Assembly (NCBI GenBank): GCA_037074615.1
Contig: CM073544.1
Span: 15,765,891 to 15,829,890, forward strand
Source of the DNA: Leucaena leucocephala
Lineage: Eukaryota > Streptophyta > Magnoliopsida > Fabales > Fabaceae
Direction: 5' to 3'
DNA: 64,000 bases
Shown piece after piece: positions 22,690-33,870 of this stretch. The notes below the pieces were generated by a model that was not told the DNA's origin, searched no databases, and saw only the letters and a list, made by a program, of their open reading frames with translations. The first letter of the stretch is position 1, and each line of letters starts with the position of its first letter. The translations under genes were made by a program, and so were the position numbers.

Positions 22690-23860
22690 TTGTAATGACA
22701 TTGATTTCTCCTTCAGAAGAAGAAGAGGAAGGAATATCATCATATTGGATTTGGTTAATTTCTTCAGAAGATAATGTCTGACTTTCTTCGTCAGATGTTT
22801 CTATCATAAGATTGTTGATTTGGTCAAGAACTCTAGCATTAAGTTCTAAGGCTCTAATTTTCTTTCTTAGCCTACAACTGGTTTACCACATCTAGAGCAG
22901 GTGATTTGTTTTTCAGGAAGATCAATAGTTGGTTTAGATCTAAAGTTTTTTTTTGAGTTTTTTTAACAGGCTTATCATATTTATGTAAATTTTTTATATG
23001 TTAGTCTCGTTCTTTAACCAATTGAGGGTTTATTTTATCATCTTGGCAAATTTTTAGGGCAACTTTTTTAACATAAGGTATGAGTTGTCCATAACTTAAA
23101 TGTTTATATGGAATTATTCCATTGGTTTGATTTCTGATTTTTTTTTTCTCTAATTTTGCCTCTTGAAGACTTTGGAAGACGAGAGAATAATTTTTCTTTT
23201 TAAAAAAGTTGTTGACTATCTTCTCGGATATAAACTCTAATTAAAAGAGTATCTCCGTGCCATCTAAAATCGGCAAATGTTCTATATTTGAGATTAGAAA
23301 AAAAAAGTTCTACTGAACAGTCTTTCCATAATGAGGGATCTCCTATAAAATGTTGAACTATGGTGAATATCAAGGTGTTTACAGTATTAGGAATGGGTTG
23401 TCTATTATGGACAATGGGAGGACCATATGGTTGTACTTTAATGGCTTTTAATATCTGATATTTTTCTTCTTGTGAGATATAATTATCCCACTATCCTTCA
23501 AGTGGACTGGAAAATCCGACGACAAGGAGATTAACTATAACTTCATCAGAATAATTGTACGTTGTGGCATAGGTTGTGTTTACCATGGATATACGTTGAA
23601 GAATATGAGGATATTATATTCAATTTGACTATCTATATTCCATTCATAAATATTGTTTGCACTAAAATGTTTAAAATTTTGGTCCCGTCTTTCTTCTAAT
23701 AGTATATTAGGGGTGGTGGCTTTTGGATGATAATATTTTAAAGAAGTTTTCTAATTAAAAGTATTTTGGTTAATTTTAGGTGGTGGCTTTCTTATAGTTT
23801 TGGTATTCCGTGGTGTCTCTGGAACTATTATTGTTTTTGTTCTTCTATTTTCTTGAGGAG
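22690..23860 (-). mobile_element. endogenous caulimovirid-like coat-protein/zinc-finger relic, minus-strand fragment
   Basis: On the minus strand, from 23860 down to 22690, the fragments follow capsid-region order. A basic linker comes first, then a helical stretch near 23580-23500 (MVNTTYATTYNYSDE). SLWKDCSVELFF follows near 23330, then a CSRCGK zinc-finger remnant near 22900 and an acidic Ser/Glu-rich tail to about 22700. Stops and frame shifts break it throughout, and no reverse transcriptase segment is present in the window. Assignment to Caulimoviridae-like endogenous elements is by recall of motif order. It is a dead genomic fossil in opposite orientation to the fragment at 21960-22640. 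Confidence 0.55.
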
Positions 23861-24035
23861 ATTGTTGGATGGTTAAGGGTCAAGGGACAAGTTCGTTCTT
23901 TAGTTTTGAGGGCATAAGAAATGGGCTTTAAATAAGGGAGATTCAATAGGAGGGTTTGAGACGGGTTGGTTGGGTGAAACGTGTCTAGAGGTAATCTTTT
24001 CTCCTAACATTCAGACTGATTGGACTGCTCGACGC

Positions 24036-24108
24036 GGGTGCGCGATATGGGTCGAATCCAGATATAGTTGAGATAAAATTCTGATAAATCGGGTAGATAA
24101 TAAAAAAA
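24036..24108 (+). mobile_element. eroded 3' part of the same SINE family as at 7.7 kb
   Basis: GGTGCGCGATATGGGTCGAATCC and the following 45 bases line up with the body of the 7.7-kb SINE read on its own strand. The alignment continues to an A-rich tail (TAATAAAAAAA). Nearly all differences are G-to-A or C-to-T changes, many at CpG sites, as expected from methylation decay. The tRNA-like head upstream is truncated or unrecognisable. Confidence 0.65.
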
Positions 24109-24345
24109 TTGGCCTGCTGCTCAAGATTAATATGGATAATCATATGATCCAAAACTATAGCTCACTAGATTCGGCCCACGAAACAGTGCTTCAACTTTGT
24201 AACTTTTGCCGCAAACCTTTTTGGTGTTTTTTTTGGTACATCCTTTTTGGTGTTTTTAATAATGAAAGTAGAGAATCCAATCTTTGAATTAGGCCCATTC
24301 GATTAAGAAAATAATAAGTTCTTTTGAAGCAAGGATGACGGGCAT

Positions 24346-25136
24346 TAGGGCTGTGCATAAAGCCCATAGCCTAGTATGCTTAGCCCAGTCTGCACTAAAA
24401 TAGCCTTGCCTAACCCGATAAATATAAGGCAGAGTTGGGCATCGGGCTACAAAATTTATCCCATACTTTTTTCGGGCTGGGCACCGAGCAGGGGGTTACC
24501 CTGCCCTACCCTGCCCATGAGCACCACTTCTTTTATTTTTTTTACTTTTTCCCCTAAATGCTACACTTAGAAGGGAGAATATGATAGTTACTGGTGACTA
24601 GAGGGTTATTTTAAAAATATGAGTAGTTAAGTAGGTAAGTTGTATCTTTTAATATTTATAACTATATTATTTTTTTTAACTTTGTTAATCATCATATGAT
24701 TACATTACAAATTATAATTATTTATTTTATTTTTTTCAGATGCTTAATATTTGACAACATTAGGGAGATTGATGCAAAGTTACAATTACAAATTACTTAG
24801 ACTTCAAGGCTTTTTTTACATACATTATATTTCAATAATTTAATTATTATATTTTTGTTGCTTTATTCTTAGTAAATTATGGATATTATTTAAGTCATAA
24901 AAATATATGAATATGGTATTATTTTATAAGTTTATACTTGCAGATTTTTTTTACAACATGAGCATGACATTAAAACTTGGTCATGCCCAACCCGCCCATG
25001 CCCAGCTCACCAATGCTCAGCCCAAAATGGTTAGGGCTTTTACCGGGCACGGCTGCAAAATGCAGCCCATGCTTTTTTCAGGCAGGACACCGAGCATAGG
25101 GGTAGCTCTATCCAGCCCTACCCATACACACTCCTA
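24346..25136. mobile_element. hAT-like non-autonomous element with GGGC/GCCC-rich ends
   Basis: The left end reads TAGGGCTGTGCATA and the right end, reverse-complemented, reads TAGGAGTGTGTATG, an imperfect terminal inverted repeat. Flanking 8-bp sequences ACGGGCAT (24338-24345) and CCAGGCAT (25137-25144) match at 6 of 8 positions, fitting a decayed hAT target duplication. Both subterminal zones are rich in GCCC/GGGC motifs. They share a direct block including the string CACCGAGCA. The middle is AT-rich and codes for nothing. Confidence 0.5.
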
Positions 25137-25596
25137 CCAGGCATGCATCCCGATGATTTGAAGGGTGATGCAGAATCTGAATGAGAATCTCCACACATTA
25201 TTCATTCACTACCTAGCAGCTACCAAGCTGTACCAAGTCCCAACAATTAAAATTTGGAAGTCAGTGTTTGGCTTCCTTCACTAAAAAATATGAGGAAAGA
25301 ACCCAAACCACGTGGCCATGAGTTTTTTAAGCATTCCCCGCCCCAAATCGATCATTTTTGTAAGCAAATTACGTTTGATCAAGCTGTTATTTATCCACTG
25401 AATATTATGAAAAAGAATAAGTTGTGTCCCTAACACTATGTGCTGTGCCCACATGAGCTGTATAGAATAAAACAACGTCAGCACTAATAATAGCATTGTC
25501 AACTTTAATTCACACAAGTAAAAAGAAAAATGATATTAAAAACATAGAAAGTGACGTGGCTGAGCAATTGTTTATATAAGTATGAAATCTGTGACT

Positions 25597-25735
25597 TATA
25601 TAGGGTTATAGATAGTTCGTCTTACTAAATATTAGTATTATTTAAGAAGAAGAGAAATTTTACCATATTTTTAGATCCTAGGTGAATCTAACTTTTTTTT
25701 AAAAAAATTTATCAAAAAAAAAATAACATTCTGTT
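25597..25735. repeat. dispersed repeat copy 2 (partner at 8126-8260)
   Basis: It contains GATAGTTCGTCTTACTAAAT, AATATTAGTATTA and TTAGATCCTAGGTGAATC. A T tract and A tract follow, in the same order as in the 8.1-kb copy. Element class unknown. Confidence 0.55.
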
Positions 25736-25736
25736 T

Positions 25737-26328
25737 TACCAAATCATTTAACGTCATAAAATGCACATCTCATCAAGACTTAAAGGGAATGTATGTACAT
25801 TTTTATTTTTGTATTTTATCAACTTGCTGTTTGGCCGACCTGTTTCGCAGCGTACGAGCGTACATGAAAAACGAGCTCATACACACACACGCACCCATTT
25901 ACACATCGTTGACGAGGAGCTTCGCCTAGTTATTATCAATGATAAATTAATTTTTTAAATGACTCTAGATCAATTTAGAAGTTGCATTCTTTAAAAAAAA
26001 AGATAGTGTTATCGTGGTGAAATCAGTAAAGCGCGCAGTTTCTCTCCAAAGTCCAACCTAACATTTAATTAATTTCATGGAATATAAAAAGGCCAAGATA
26101 GCTTGACAACAACGTTATATTTTAACGGGAAAAAGGATGGTTTTCACGGCTTCCAAAGAATAAAAAGTAGATATAAATGGAATCGGCCGTCATCTATATG
26201 TGAATAATAATACATAAATTCGAATTTGTTTTAAATAGATGTCAGGGTCTAATCATCCTGGCCACCGATGAGAGCAAGGGCACTTTGGTACTTTGACACA
26301 AAAAATGGATAAATTCTGGATTTGCTAA
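25737..26328. other. intergenic, upstream of NLP gene
   Basis: No gene recognised. A short CA/CACG-rich stretch near 25878-25900 is the only low-complexity feature. The 3' part belongs to the NLP promoter region. Confidence 0.4.
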
Positions 26329-26340
26329 TATATAAATAGA
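26329..26340 (+). promoter_or_regulatory. candidate TATA box of NLP gene
   Basis: TATATAAATAGA lies about 1.2 kb before the NLP start codon. The intervening DNA is CT-rich and offers splice-like signals (for example CAG/GTATTTAT near 27018), suggesting a long 5' UTR with at least one intron. The link is inferred from position only. Confidence 0.4.
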
Positions 26341-27544
26341 GGGCAACTAGGAACCCGCGAGCCACAAATTGCCCAAAACAAAAGAATATTTTATTTTTAA
26401 AAAAACTCGTTGACATTGTTTTGTGTTGAAATGTGAGGAAGAATAGAAAAGAGACAGATGTGGGGTGGGGGCCGAGGAAAGGTCGGGTGTGCGGGTGAGC
26501 TTTGGACTGGAAGTTGGAACACCGTCTTGCCATTTTTAGTGAGTAAAAGGTGAAGCAGTGGTTGTTCCGTCGAAGGCTTTCAGACTAAACGGCATTCACT
26601 TCTCTGTTTTTCTTCTTTATAGAAAGCCTCCTTGTGTTTGTAGTCTCAGTCCTCTGTTTACGAGGTATGTTTTCATTAGGAGTGCGCGGCGCGCGCGAGA
26701 GTATTCTCACAATCTCTCACTCCATTTACTTCAAAGCTACCCCATTTTGAGTGACTTTTCTAAGCAAAGATTTCGTCATGTCTTAAGATTTTTGAACTCG
26801 TTGCTTCGTTAGCTGTCATCAGCAGCCTCCTCACATTGTTATCTCTAGGGTTCGTGTAATTGGGGACTCTCAATTTTATTCCCTGCAATTTCAGCCTTCT
26901 CTTCCGCCACAAAGAACGCTCATCTTTTTTGGGACCACCCCTTTCCTATCCATTACTCACCCTTTTTGCTTCTTTTTATCTTACTGTGTTCTTTGTGAAG
27001 CTCCCACCCCCTGCTCAGGTATTTATAACTTATAACCCTACTTTCACTCTCCTGGATTGAGTTCTGCTCCTGTCACCTGTTATCTTGTTGTTTTAAACAT
27101 ATTTGTCCTCAGCTTGTTCTTGTATTCTGCCAATTCGGAGATTGAATTTTTGTTTTTGGGTTTTTCTGTCCGCAGCATTAAGATTTGGCGGCTGCCGTGA
27201 TTAGATTGTCGACTTTCTAGTCGTTGGTTTTCGGATTTATTTTCAATTCAGGAATCGATTTTCTTTTTCTCTTTGTGTTTTTTTTTTGGGTGGGGGTGGG
27301 GGGATGATATCGTATGGTTGTGCTGCTTTATTATTACTATTATTTTTAATTTTGTGATTATGCTTATGTTGAACTTGTTTGACAATGAAGGTCATTGGTT
27401 TGTTTATACGGAAATGATGATAGATCTGTGAACAACTTCTAGCAAGCTGGTAAACGGGGAAAGAATGTCTTGTGCAACTTTTTATTTAAAGAATCTCTAG
27501 CATTGGTTGAATTTCGATTCCAACTTTCGAGTTTCAACCTAATC

Positions 27545-30500
27545 ATGGAATACCCTTCTTCTCATAAGGGAAAAGACAGTGGATACTGGAATTCAACTCG
27601 AGCCCAGTTGGAGGGACCAGCATCATTAGATGGTAGCACAAAAAATTCAATTTCAGAGGACATGCTTAGCACCTTCTCTGAGCTCATAAATTTTGTTACT
27701 TATGCTGGTTGGTGCAATGGCTCCTCAACCACTGATCAGGTTTTAGCTAATGGGCTTTCATCATATGCCTCGGTACCATATGCATCACTTGATGGATTCA
27801 ACTTAGTGGAGGAGAGCAGTGGGTCATTCTTGGCAAGTGATGTCAATAAGAATTACAATGTGATAAGAAGTTTCCCCAACTCTGGAGAGAAAGTTGCATT
27901 TCAGCAAATGGAGGCCCAGCTTGAGCTCTCTGATGATGGAAATGATGCTGGGAACTTAAACTATAAGCATCGTCTTAATGAATCTTTTGAAGAACTTAAT
28001 AACTTAGCGATGGGCAATTATATAGTTTCTAGGCCTCCTGGCTCGTCACTGGATGAGAGAATGCTGAGGGCTTTGTCCCTTTTCAAGGAATCTGCTGGTG
28101 GAGGCATCTTGGCACAAGTTTGGGTACCAAGAAAGCATGGAAATCAATTCATCTTAACCACTAGTGAGCAACCTTATTTGCTGGACCAAATGCTTGCAGG
28201 TTATCGTGAAGTGTCAAGGACATTTACATTCTCAGCAGAAGTAAGGCCAGGCTCTGTCTTAGGACTTCCTGGTCGTGTCTTTATCTCTAAAGTTCCTGAG
28301 TGGACGTCCAATGTTGGTTACTACACTAAGGCTGAATATTTGAGGATTGAGCATGCGATTAATCATGAGGTTCGTGGATCAATTGCACTTCCAGTGTTTG
28401 ATCTTTACTCTGAAATGCCATGCTGTGCTGTGCTGGAACTTGTCACTACAAAGGAAAAGAATGATTTTGATAGAGAACTGGAAATTGTTTGCCAAGCACT
28501 CCAGGTTGGTTTTCCTTTGACATTTTGGCACATACTTCGATTTTGAATTTTTCTCTCTCTATTATACCTAGGTCTCTTTTTTGTTAGACCTTTGCTATGT
28601 AGGAACCAGCCTATTTTGAATATTTTCTCTCTATTATCAGGTGCACTCACCAAAAGCATAGAAACACAGAACTTTCTTTTATTGTTGTTTTGTGTATAGC
28701 CACAGTATTTCGTTGATGCAAGACAGTAGGAAAAGGGAAAACTGGAAGTAGAAAGAGGTAGAACACAGAGGGAAAGGAAGGGAAGAAGTTTGGAGAGAAA
28801 ACTAACAAATAAATTGGGAATCTTCAACTGGTTCCCAATTTGCATTACTCTAGGGCCTAGGCCTATATGGTGCCTAAAATCTGAGAAAAGAAAATAAATA
28901 AAAAGTCAGGAAATACATATAATTCAGAAAATATATTAAAATTAAAATATTTCTAAGCTAGAGTTTTCTATGTTTAGAACAGTTTTTCCATAATTTCCTA
29001 TCATCTCCCTTAATATTCTCCCCATTCTCTATCATTTTGCCATCATTGATGTTCTTCTCTTATTCACTATCAGTTTTAATTGAAGGTAATAAGAATAAAT
29101 GCATTTTTATTTTGACTTTCTGCAGGTTGTGAATTTAAGGACTACTGTGACGCCCCGACTTCCTCCCCAGGTATTTATTGACGTTGGAAAAGTAGGATGC
29201 ATTGATTTCCCCCTGCATTATTGAAAAAAGGAAAAAGAAACAAGCAAAGTTATAAGAATTACGAGTCTGGTGTTTTTGCAAGGTGGTTCCAGATTTTTGC
29301 ATGTCTTACAAGATGGTTTCTTTTTCTGCAGAGTCTCTCAAATAACAAAAGAGCAGGTTTAATGGAGATAATTGATGTGTTACGGGCTGTGTGTCATGCA
29401 CATAGTTTGCCTCTGGCATTGACATGGATTCCCTGTTGTTACTTGAAGGGAATTGGCAATGAAACTATGAGAGTACTAAGTAAGGAGGGTCATTCAAGTT
29501 CTAGTGATAAATGTTTATTATGCATTGAAGAATCCGCTTGCTATGTTAATGATAGAATGATGGAAGGATTTGTCCATGCATGTGTTGAGCATCATCTTGA
29601 GGAAGGGCAAGGTACAGCTGGCAAAGCTATCCAGTCAAATCAGCCTTTCTTCTATCCTGATGTCAAGGCATATGATGTTGGTGAGTATCCACTCGTTCAA
29701 CATGCACGCAAATACAATTTGAATGCTGCGGTTTCTATCAGGCTAAGGAGTACCTTCACTAATGATGATGATTACATTTTAGAATTTTTTCTACCTGTCA
29801 ATATGAGAGGGAGTTCAGAGCAGCAACTTTTATTGGACAACCTCTCGTGTACCATGCAGAGAATTTGTAAGAGTTTAAGGACAGTTACTGATGCTGAATT
29901 ATCAGGGTCACTGGTAAATCTTCAAAATGAAAAAGTACGAGATTTTTTGCCTATATCTAGGAGAAATTCTCAAATAGAATTGATGGATGGTGACAAGGAC
30001 TCAGTCAGTAAGATTTCATTGAAGGCTTGCAGCTTGAGAAACAATGGAATTGAAGCTGCTTATAACCAGGTATCATTTGGTTGCATCCGCTGTTATCCAG
30101 CAACATTCCAGACAGCATGCTTATGTTGATGTGGAAGTTTGCGAATTACTTTGGAGAAATGAATGATTGCCACATGTATGTTAAACTTATAAGCATTTTG
30201 CAAGTTCACACCAAACTTCAAATTAATACTGGCCGACTAGGACATATTGCTTGATGGAGATGCTGGAAACTATTAAATTCTTTACCTCAAGGATAGCGAA
30301 AAAGTATTGCAACAGATCTCTAGCCCGTCTCTTCTATCTAGGGATTCATTTGCTATATGTACTGATATTGGACTTTCCTTGTAATTGATTTTATGAACTT
30401 GTGATTCTTATTGTCCTTGGAGATTAAACTTTAATAAATGGTAGTATCTTGTCTTGTAGGAACTGAATGGGTCAAAAAGGCAGGTTGAGAAAAAGAGAAG

Positions 30501-32210
30501 CACGGGTGAGAAGAATGTCAGCTTGAGTGTTCTCCAGCAATACTTTTCTGGTAGTCTAAAGGATGCTGCAAAGAGCATTGGCGGTGAGACTAAGATATGA
30601 TGCGATTTTTGCTAATTTTTGTCAATTGACTGACCTGGCTTATTTATTTGGGTTATAGTGATGGATATTTATTCTCAGTCTGATCTGTGGATGCTAAGCC
30701 TACAATTGTATGGCTTGATCTTAACCATAAACGAGAATGCATATTTTTGCATTCTGAAAGCCATCCTGGATTTTCCCCCATTAATGCTACTAGGGAAAGT
30801 AATTAATGCAATTTTTATTGTGGAATTGTTTATATAACACTGATTACATGTTACGCCTTTGTATTAAACTATATTCAGTGTTTTTTTTTTTGGCCTGAAA
30901 TTCAATGGTCAAATTTAGAAGAAAGATGCATTCTACATCCAAATTTGTAACATTTCTGTAGATGTATAAACATTTAAATTTGGAACATATCCTTCTGTCT
31001 TTTTGTCTACAGATGTTGAATATTTCTGAATGGAACCTGTTAATATATTAAGACAAGTTCGTTGACAAATTTGCTTCTTTTTGCAGTATGTCCTACAACT
31101 CTGAAACGGATATGCAGGCAACATGGCATTTCGAGATGGCCATCCCGTAAAATAAATAAAGTGAATCGTTCATTAAAGAAAATCCATACTGTGCTCGATT
31201 CTGTTCAGGGAGTGGAAGGAGGGCTAAAGTTTGACCCATCTACTGGGGGTTTTGTGGCAGGAGGTTCAATCATTAAAGAATTTGATGCACACGGTCGTCT
31301 TTTGTTCACTGAGAATAGTATGCCCGTACAAGATCCTGAGGGTGTTACAAAATGTACAGTCTCAGTGCCTACTGTACCTTGTAGTGAAGGAGAGAATTCA
31401 GCAATTAAGTTCGAAGATAATGATGTTTATTTGGCTGATAACCAGCTTGTGTGCTCACAGGGTGTGATCATCCCAAATTCTGGCGAGGGAGAATTGAAGA
31501 ACGCCAAAGCTTCTTTTGTTGATTGTAATCGAGGTTCAAAATCAATGTCCTTGGATGATGGATCATGCCGGATGGTCAAGGCTCAGGGTTGTCCTGAGCA
31601 AGCATGTCTTGGTTCAGTTGCTACAAAAGATGGAAGCGCATGTAGTCTGAACAAGGATGGTCATGGAGCGAAAAATTCTTGTCCTGATATTGTCACTTGG
31701 AGTTCAAACTCTCTGGTTGCTGTTGAGATGGAAAATATTATGGATGGGGACAATGGGATTGTTGAACACAGCCAACCAACTTCTTCAAACGTGACAGACT
31801 CATCCAATGGCTCAGGTTCAATGATCCATGGCAGTTCTTCTGGTGCTCAAAGCTTTGAGGATCAGAAGCATTCCAAAGTCAAATCAACGCTTGTTGACAG
31901 TGGATCAAAAATTATTGTGAAAGCCACCTATAAAGATGATACAATACGTTTCAAGTTTGACCCATCTGCAGGTTGTTTCCAATTATATGAAGAAGTAGCA
32001 ACAAGATTCAAATTACAAAATGGGTCATTCCAGCTTAAATATCTAGATGATGAAGAGGAATGGGTGATGTTGATAAATGACTCAGATTTGCAAGAGTGCG
32101 TAGAAATATGGGAAGATATGGGCACACGTACTGTGAAGTTTCTTGTTCGTGATATGCCTTGCTTAGTAGGCAGCTCTGGTAGTAGCAGTTGCTTCCTGGG
32201 AGGCTCCTAG
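27545..32210 (+). CDS. NLP8-like: NIN-like protein transcription factor, NLP8/NLP9 type
   Basis: Five exons, 27545-28504, 29126-29170, 29332-30069, 30460-30583 and 31087-32210, give 996 aa. The start MEYPSSHKGKDSGYW and SISEDMLSTFSELINF resemble the NLP8/9 N terminus. A GAF-like nitrate-responsive region follows (LSLFKESAGGGILAQVWVP to about residue 500). The RWP-RK DNA-binding domain has its helix in exon 4 and TLKRICRQHGISRWPSRKIN at the start of exon 5. A C-terminal PB1 domain has the lysine-bearing strand IIVKATYKDDTIRFKF and an acidic YLDDEEEWVMLINDSDLQE motif. NLPs bind nitrate-responsive elements and switch on nitrate uptake and assimilation genes. Arabidopsis NLP8 is also linked to nitrate-promoted germination. 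All introns are GT-AG and no frame is broken. Confidence 0.92.
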
Positions 32211-33870
32211 CATATATGATTATGCATGACTTCAATGTGACCGTTGAAGTCCTGCTTCAACAAATATTTAGGTATACGATGTTACCAATTTCAGTAGTAG
32301 AGCTGCATGCGATCTGGTTCGAAGTTAGGGACGATGCAAAAGCTTCTTATCTACCGCAGTCCTAGTGCAACCAACTTTGCTGCTTCCTCAGTGGCTGTTT
32401 GGAAGAATGAATAATAGAAATCCGAGTCAAACGGAAGCACTTAGCTTGTTTACTTTATAGATTTGTATATGTTAGAAGCAGAATAGAAATTAGAAGTCGT
32501 AGGCAGGATTGAGGTGTACATCAGTACGGTGCCTTAATCCGCTTGTGTCAGTGTATACATGATATAATTGAAGAAACTGTGGTGGTTGTGTTCTGTGGGG
32601 CGGGGGGAATGAAAGATGTATGGGTTTGCAAAGAGTGGCCAACCAAAAGCAACTCATTTGGTAGATGCGAGAGCGTGTCAACTTGAATTACGATGGAATC
32701 CAAAGAGTTCGATTCGTGTTAAAAATGGAGATGTGAGAAATCAAACTGACGTTGGTAGACGGAGGTTTTCAAAGGAGAGCGTGCGGACCTAGGCAATTCT
32801 GTTGCAAGGTACGAGGCAGTATAATCGAATAGAGAAATACTGAAACTTATGCATGTGTACGACTGTACATTTTATCGCCTAACTGAGCTCTGATATTTCT
32901 ATGTATAGTCCTCGCGGAATTTTATGATTACGAATATATGCATTCTCAAGGTAATCTCTGAAAAACTTGAGATTGAGTGTCAGTTTTCGGAGTCATAAAT
33001 ATTTTATTATTAGTTTGCCTTCATCATGGAAACATTTATCAAATTTGATGTTAAATAAGAATCTGCCGGCCGGCTAATTTTGAAATTGGGTTTACGGACG
33101 GCGGAGCACATCATCTGGGCAAAAGCTAAAATGTCAGAATTTGCATGTCAGTTACGTTGAGGCTGGAATATGTTTATGGAAACACTTAGTCAATTGCCTC
33201 AACTCAGCATCATCAGAACAAAGCGCTTTGTCAGGATATGAGCGGCAGCTACACAAATACAAGCAGCAAACGCACAAGGCATCCAGAAGTAGATGAAAGA
33301 TGGGTGGAGGAAAAGAAAAAATGAGGAAGACAAAACGGGGTTGGGGCATGCTATACATAAATGAGGCCATTTAGAATATACATGCAAAATACACACCAGC
33401 AAATCTAAAAAAGGGCCTCCCGACACAACTAGCTCAATCCTAGAATCTCTCTAGTGCAGTAATGCACTAAAGATGAAAAATGGGAAAAAAAGCATGAGAT
33501 ATTCCAATCCCATAGAATTACAGCCTGCAAAACGCATCATTTTTACAACGTTAATTTTGCTGAGCAACAATACTGTGAGACAGATGGATAAATTAGGATA
33601 GACAAAGCAAAAACCAACACTTAAATTAGTTTATGGATATATATATCAATTATCAAAACGGTCCTGAATTGCCTTTCTTTATTAAAACATGAATGGAAAT
33701 GCACAAGGAAATGCCACTCACCCATATTTTTTAAAGTCTGCGATGTCGGTAGTGCAGGTAATGACATCTCTGAAAAACTCAAAACAGGCCAAGTAAGTAA
33801 CATGCGACCAAATAATATGGAATCTTATCCAGGACCTCAAAACAACCGGAGAGAAACTGATTCAGTCTGT
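32211..33870. other. intergenic between convergent NLP and GPI-anchored-protein genes
   Basis: This holds the 3' UTRs of both genes, which converge here. No additional open frame is recognisable. A palindromic GCCGGCCGGC is visible at about 33065-33074. Confidence 0.45.

Noticed and set aside
28405..28845. 146-codon minus-strand open frame
   Set aside because: Antisense to NLP exon 1 and intron 1, with no recognisable family.
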